Of a stretch of 32,381 nucleotides of DNA, positions 30,901-32,381 are shown in pieces. Position 1 is the first letter of the stretch, and every line of letters begins with the position of its first letter. Below the pieces are notes generated by a model that was not told the origin of the DNA, did no database searches, and saw only the letters and a list, made by a program, of their open reading frames with translations. This DNA is from Desemzia sp045528445 (GTDB lineage Bacteria > Bacillota > Bacilli > Lactobacillales > Carnobacteriaceae), in NCBI RefSeq assembly GCF_045528445.1, contig NZ_JBGQQU010000035.1, forward strand, positions 1 through 32,381, given 5' to 3'. The translations under genes were made by a program, and so were the position numbers.

Positions 30901-32229
30901 ATGAAGAAGTTTTCAATTGTTATTGCAGGTGGCGGGAGCACATTTACTCCAGGTATCGTAATGATGTTATTAGACAACATGGACCGTTTCCCTATTAGAG
31001 AGTTGAAACTCTACGATAATGATCAAGAAAGACAAGGGATATTAGGCGAAGCATTAGAAATTTTGTTAAAAGAACAAGCTCCAGAAGTGAAGTTCTCTTT
31101 TACAACTGATCCAAAAGAAGCCTTTACAGACGTAGATTTTGTGATGGCGCACATCCGTGTCGGAAAATACGCAATGCGTGAACAAGATGAAAAGATTCCT
31201 TTAAAATATGGTGTGGTTGGACAAGAAACTTGTGGACCAGGCGGAATCGCATATGGTATGCGCAGTATCACAGGGATGATGGAAATTATTGATTACATGG
31301 AAGAATATTCTCCTGATGCTTGGATGCTGAACTACTCCAACCCAGCAGCGATTGTGGCAGAAGCTTGCCGCGTTATGCGTCCAAATTCAAAAGTCTTGAA
31401 CATTTGTGACATGCCAGTAGGAACGTTACGCAGAATGTCTCAAATCGTTGGAAAAACTCCAGATGAATTAGAAGTTCGCTACTTTGGATTGAACCACTTT
31501 GGTTGGTGGACTAGTGTCAAAGACAAAGCAACGGGACATGAATATTTGGACGAGATCAAAGAATATGTAGCGGAAAATGGTTACTTGACGCAAGTAGAAG
31601 TTGATACGCAGCACATGGATGAAAGCTGGCAAGCTACGCATAAAAAAGCGAAAGATCTATTAGCTATTGAACCACGCTTCTTGCCGAATACGTATTTGAA
31701 GTACTATTTCTATCCAGATTATGAAGTGGCACATTCCAATCCAGAATTTACTCGGGCCAATGAAGTAATGGCGGGCCGTGAAAAAGACGTGTTCACAGCA
31801 GCCAGAGGGATCATTGAAAAAGGAACAGCAGAAAACAGCGGCTTCCATATTGACAGCCATGCATCCTTTATCGTTGATCTAGCACGTGCTATTGCTTTCA
31901 ATACACATGAACGGATGTTGTTGATCGTTGAAAATAATGGCGCTATCGCGAATTTTGATGATGACGCTATGGTAGAAGTTCCGTGTATTGTTGGAAGTGA
32001 CGGTCCAGAGCCGTTGGCACAAGGAAAGATTCCTAACTTTGAAAGAGCCTTGATGCTGCAACAAGTGACGGCAGAAAAATTAGTTGTTGAAGCGTATATC
32101 GAAGGCAGTTACCAAAAACTATGGCAAGCATTGAGCCTATCTAAAATCGTACCGAACGCTGAAGTAGCTAAAAATCTCTTAGACGATTTAATTGAAGCCA
32201 ATAAAGGATTTTGGCCAGAATTGAACTAA
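30901..32229 (+). CDS. 6-phospho-alpha-glucosidase (GH4)
   Basis: A 442-residue cytoplasmic enzyme of glycoside hydrolase family 4 that uses NAD+ and Mn2+ to split 6-phospho-alpha-glucosides delivered by the PTS (known as MalH, GlvA or MalA elsewhere). The N-terminal Rossmann motif AGGGSTFTPG (9-18) binds NAD+. The metal ligands are C169 in C-D-M-P and H199 in GLNHFGWW. The CDMP form of the cysteine motif marks alpha-glucosidases within GH4, unlike the CN(V/I)P of beta types. Length and both ends are complete. The ribosome site is AGAAGGAG. No clear terminator was found in the 140 bases after it. Confidence 0.94.
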   Translation: MKKFSIVIAGGGSTFTPGIVMMLLDNMDRFPIRELKLYDNDQERQGILGEALEILLKEQAPEVKFSFTTDPKEAFTDVDFVMAHIRVGKYAMREQDEKIPLKYGVVGQETCGPGGIAYGMRSITGMMEIIDYMEEYSPDAWMLNYSNPAAIVAEACRVMRPNSKVLNICDMPVGTLRRMSQIVGKTPDELEVRYFGLNHFGWWTSVKDKATGHEYLDEIKEYVAENGYLTQVEVDTQHMDESWQATHKKAKDLLAIEPRFLPNTYLKYYFYPDYEVAHSNPEFTRANEVMAGREKDVFTAARGIIEKGTAENSGFHIDSHASFIVDLARAIAFNTHERMLLIVENNGAIANFDDDAMVEVPCIVGSDGPEPLAQGKIPNFERALMLQQVTAEKLVVEAYIEGSYQKLWQALSLSKIVPNAEVAKNLLDDLIEANKGFWPELN

Positions 32230-32305
32230 TGAACAAATAATGAGATCGGCGAGAAAGTATGTGTAAAATAGTTCTCGAGAGCCAATAATTTTACTGGAAA
32301 AAAGA

Positions 32306-32370
32306 AAGAAGGCACTTTATCATAAATGTATGCTTTGCAGGGCAAATACATAAATGAAAGAGGCCTTCTT
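32306..32370 (+). promoter_or_regulatory. Long imperfect hairpin covering a ribosome site
   Basis: AAGAAGGC (32306-32313) pairs with GCCTTCTT (32363-32370). Between them further segments pair imperfectly (CTTT/AAAG, CAT/ATG, ATGTAT/ATACAT, TTTGC/GCAAA). The hairpin includes AGAGG (32359-32363), the only ribosome site for the ATG at 32371. It would hide that site in long readthrough transcripts. Confidence 0.5.
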
Positions 32371-32381
32371 ATGGATAAGAT
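32371..32381 (+). CDS. Truncated ORF at the right edge
   Basis: ATG at 32371 with AGAGG 7 bases upstream; only M-D-K is visible before the window ends. The hairpin-covered ribosome site is reminiscent of transposase genes, but three residues cannot identify the product. Confidence 0.3.

Overview
The window looks like the chromosome of a low-GC Gram-positive of the Lactobacillales. Carnobacteriaceae or Enterococcaceae-like is my guess from gene content and protein style, not from a search. Reasons: a type VIIb (Ess/Yuk) secretion locus, an LXG-type protein, PepF, a PTS/GH4 alpha-glucoside system, an Mg2+ M-box leader, strong AGGAGG ribosome sites, and frequent GTG/TTG starts.

Region 1 (about 200-14,280, plus strand) is a complete T7SSb locus in the order esxA | esaA-essA-esaB-essB-essC, then five accessory genes. 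A 16-bp hairpin separates esxA from the machine genes. The accessory genes are a protein resembling an inactive M16 (pitrilysin) peptidase half, a small helical LXG-partner-like protein, an LXG-like protein with a Gly/Ala-rich repetitive C-terminal half instead of a recognisable toxin domain, a SLAP-domain-like protein, and a DUF5082/YwqH-like coiled-coil protein. The genes are tightly packed and end at a 13-bp hairpin at 14,250-14,278.

Region 2 (14,350-16,880) is a two-gene ABC exporter with a GNRA-loop terminator. Region 3 (16,920-17,310) is a noncoding array of 52-bp tandem repeats, each able to fold into a hairpin, between convergent transcription units. Region 4 (17,350-21,340) has a minus-strand YdhK/DUF1541 lipoprotein with a 24-bp inverted repeat in its leader, then a plus-strand trio: HSL-type alpha/beta hydrolase, condensation/acetyltransferase-like protein, and a zinc-ribbon membrane protein (DUF6320-like).

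Region 5 (21,370-23,302, minus strand) is mgtE under an M-box riboswitch with terminator and antiterminator. A previously unmarked 38-codon ORF with a very strong ribosome site overlaps the mgtE start. Region 6 (23,370-25,550, minus) holds a MalY/PatB C-S lyase and an EcsC-like protein. Region 7 (25,560-26,550) is a gap hiding a probable type I toxin-antitoxin pair: a TTG-started 35-aa holin-like toxin on the minus strand, facing a short plus-strand RNA that may itself encode a 20-aa peptide.

Region 8 (26,550-32,230, plus) is pepF, an RpiR/SIS regulator, a PTS EIIBC permease and a GH4 6-phospho-alpha-glucosidase: import and phosphorylation of an alpha-glucoside, then intracellular hydrolysis, probably controlled by the RpiR protein. 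The window ends in a long imperfect hairpin covering the ribosome site of a truncated ORF.
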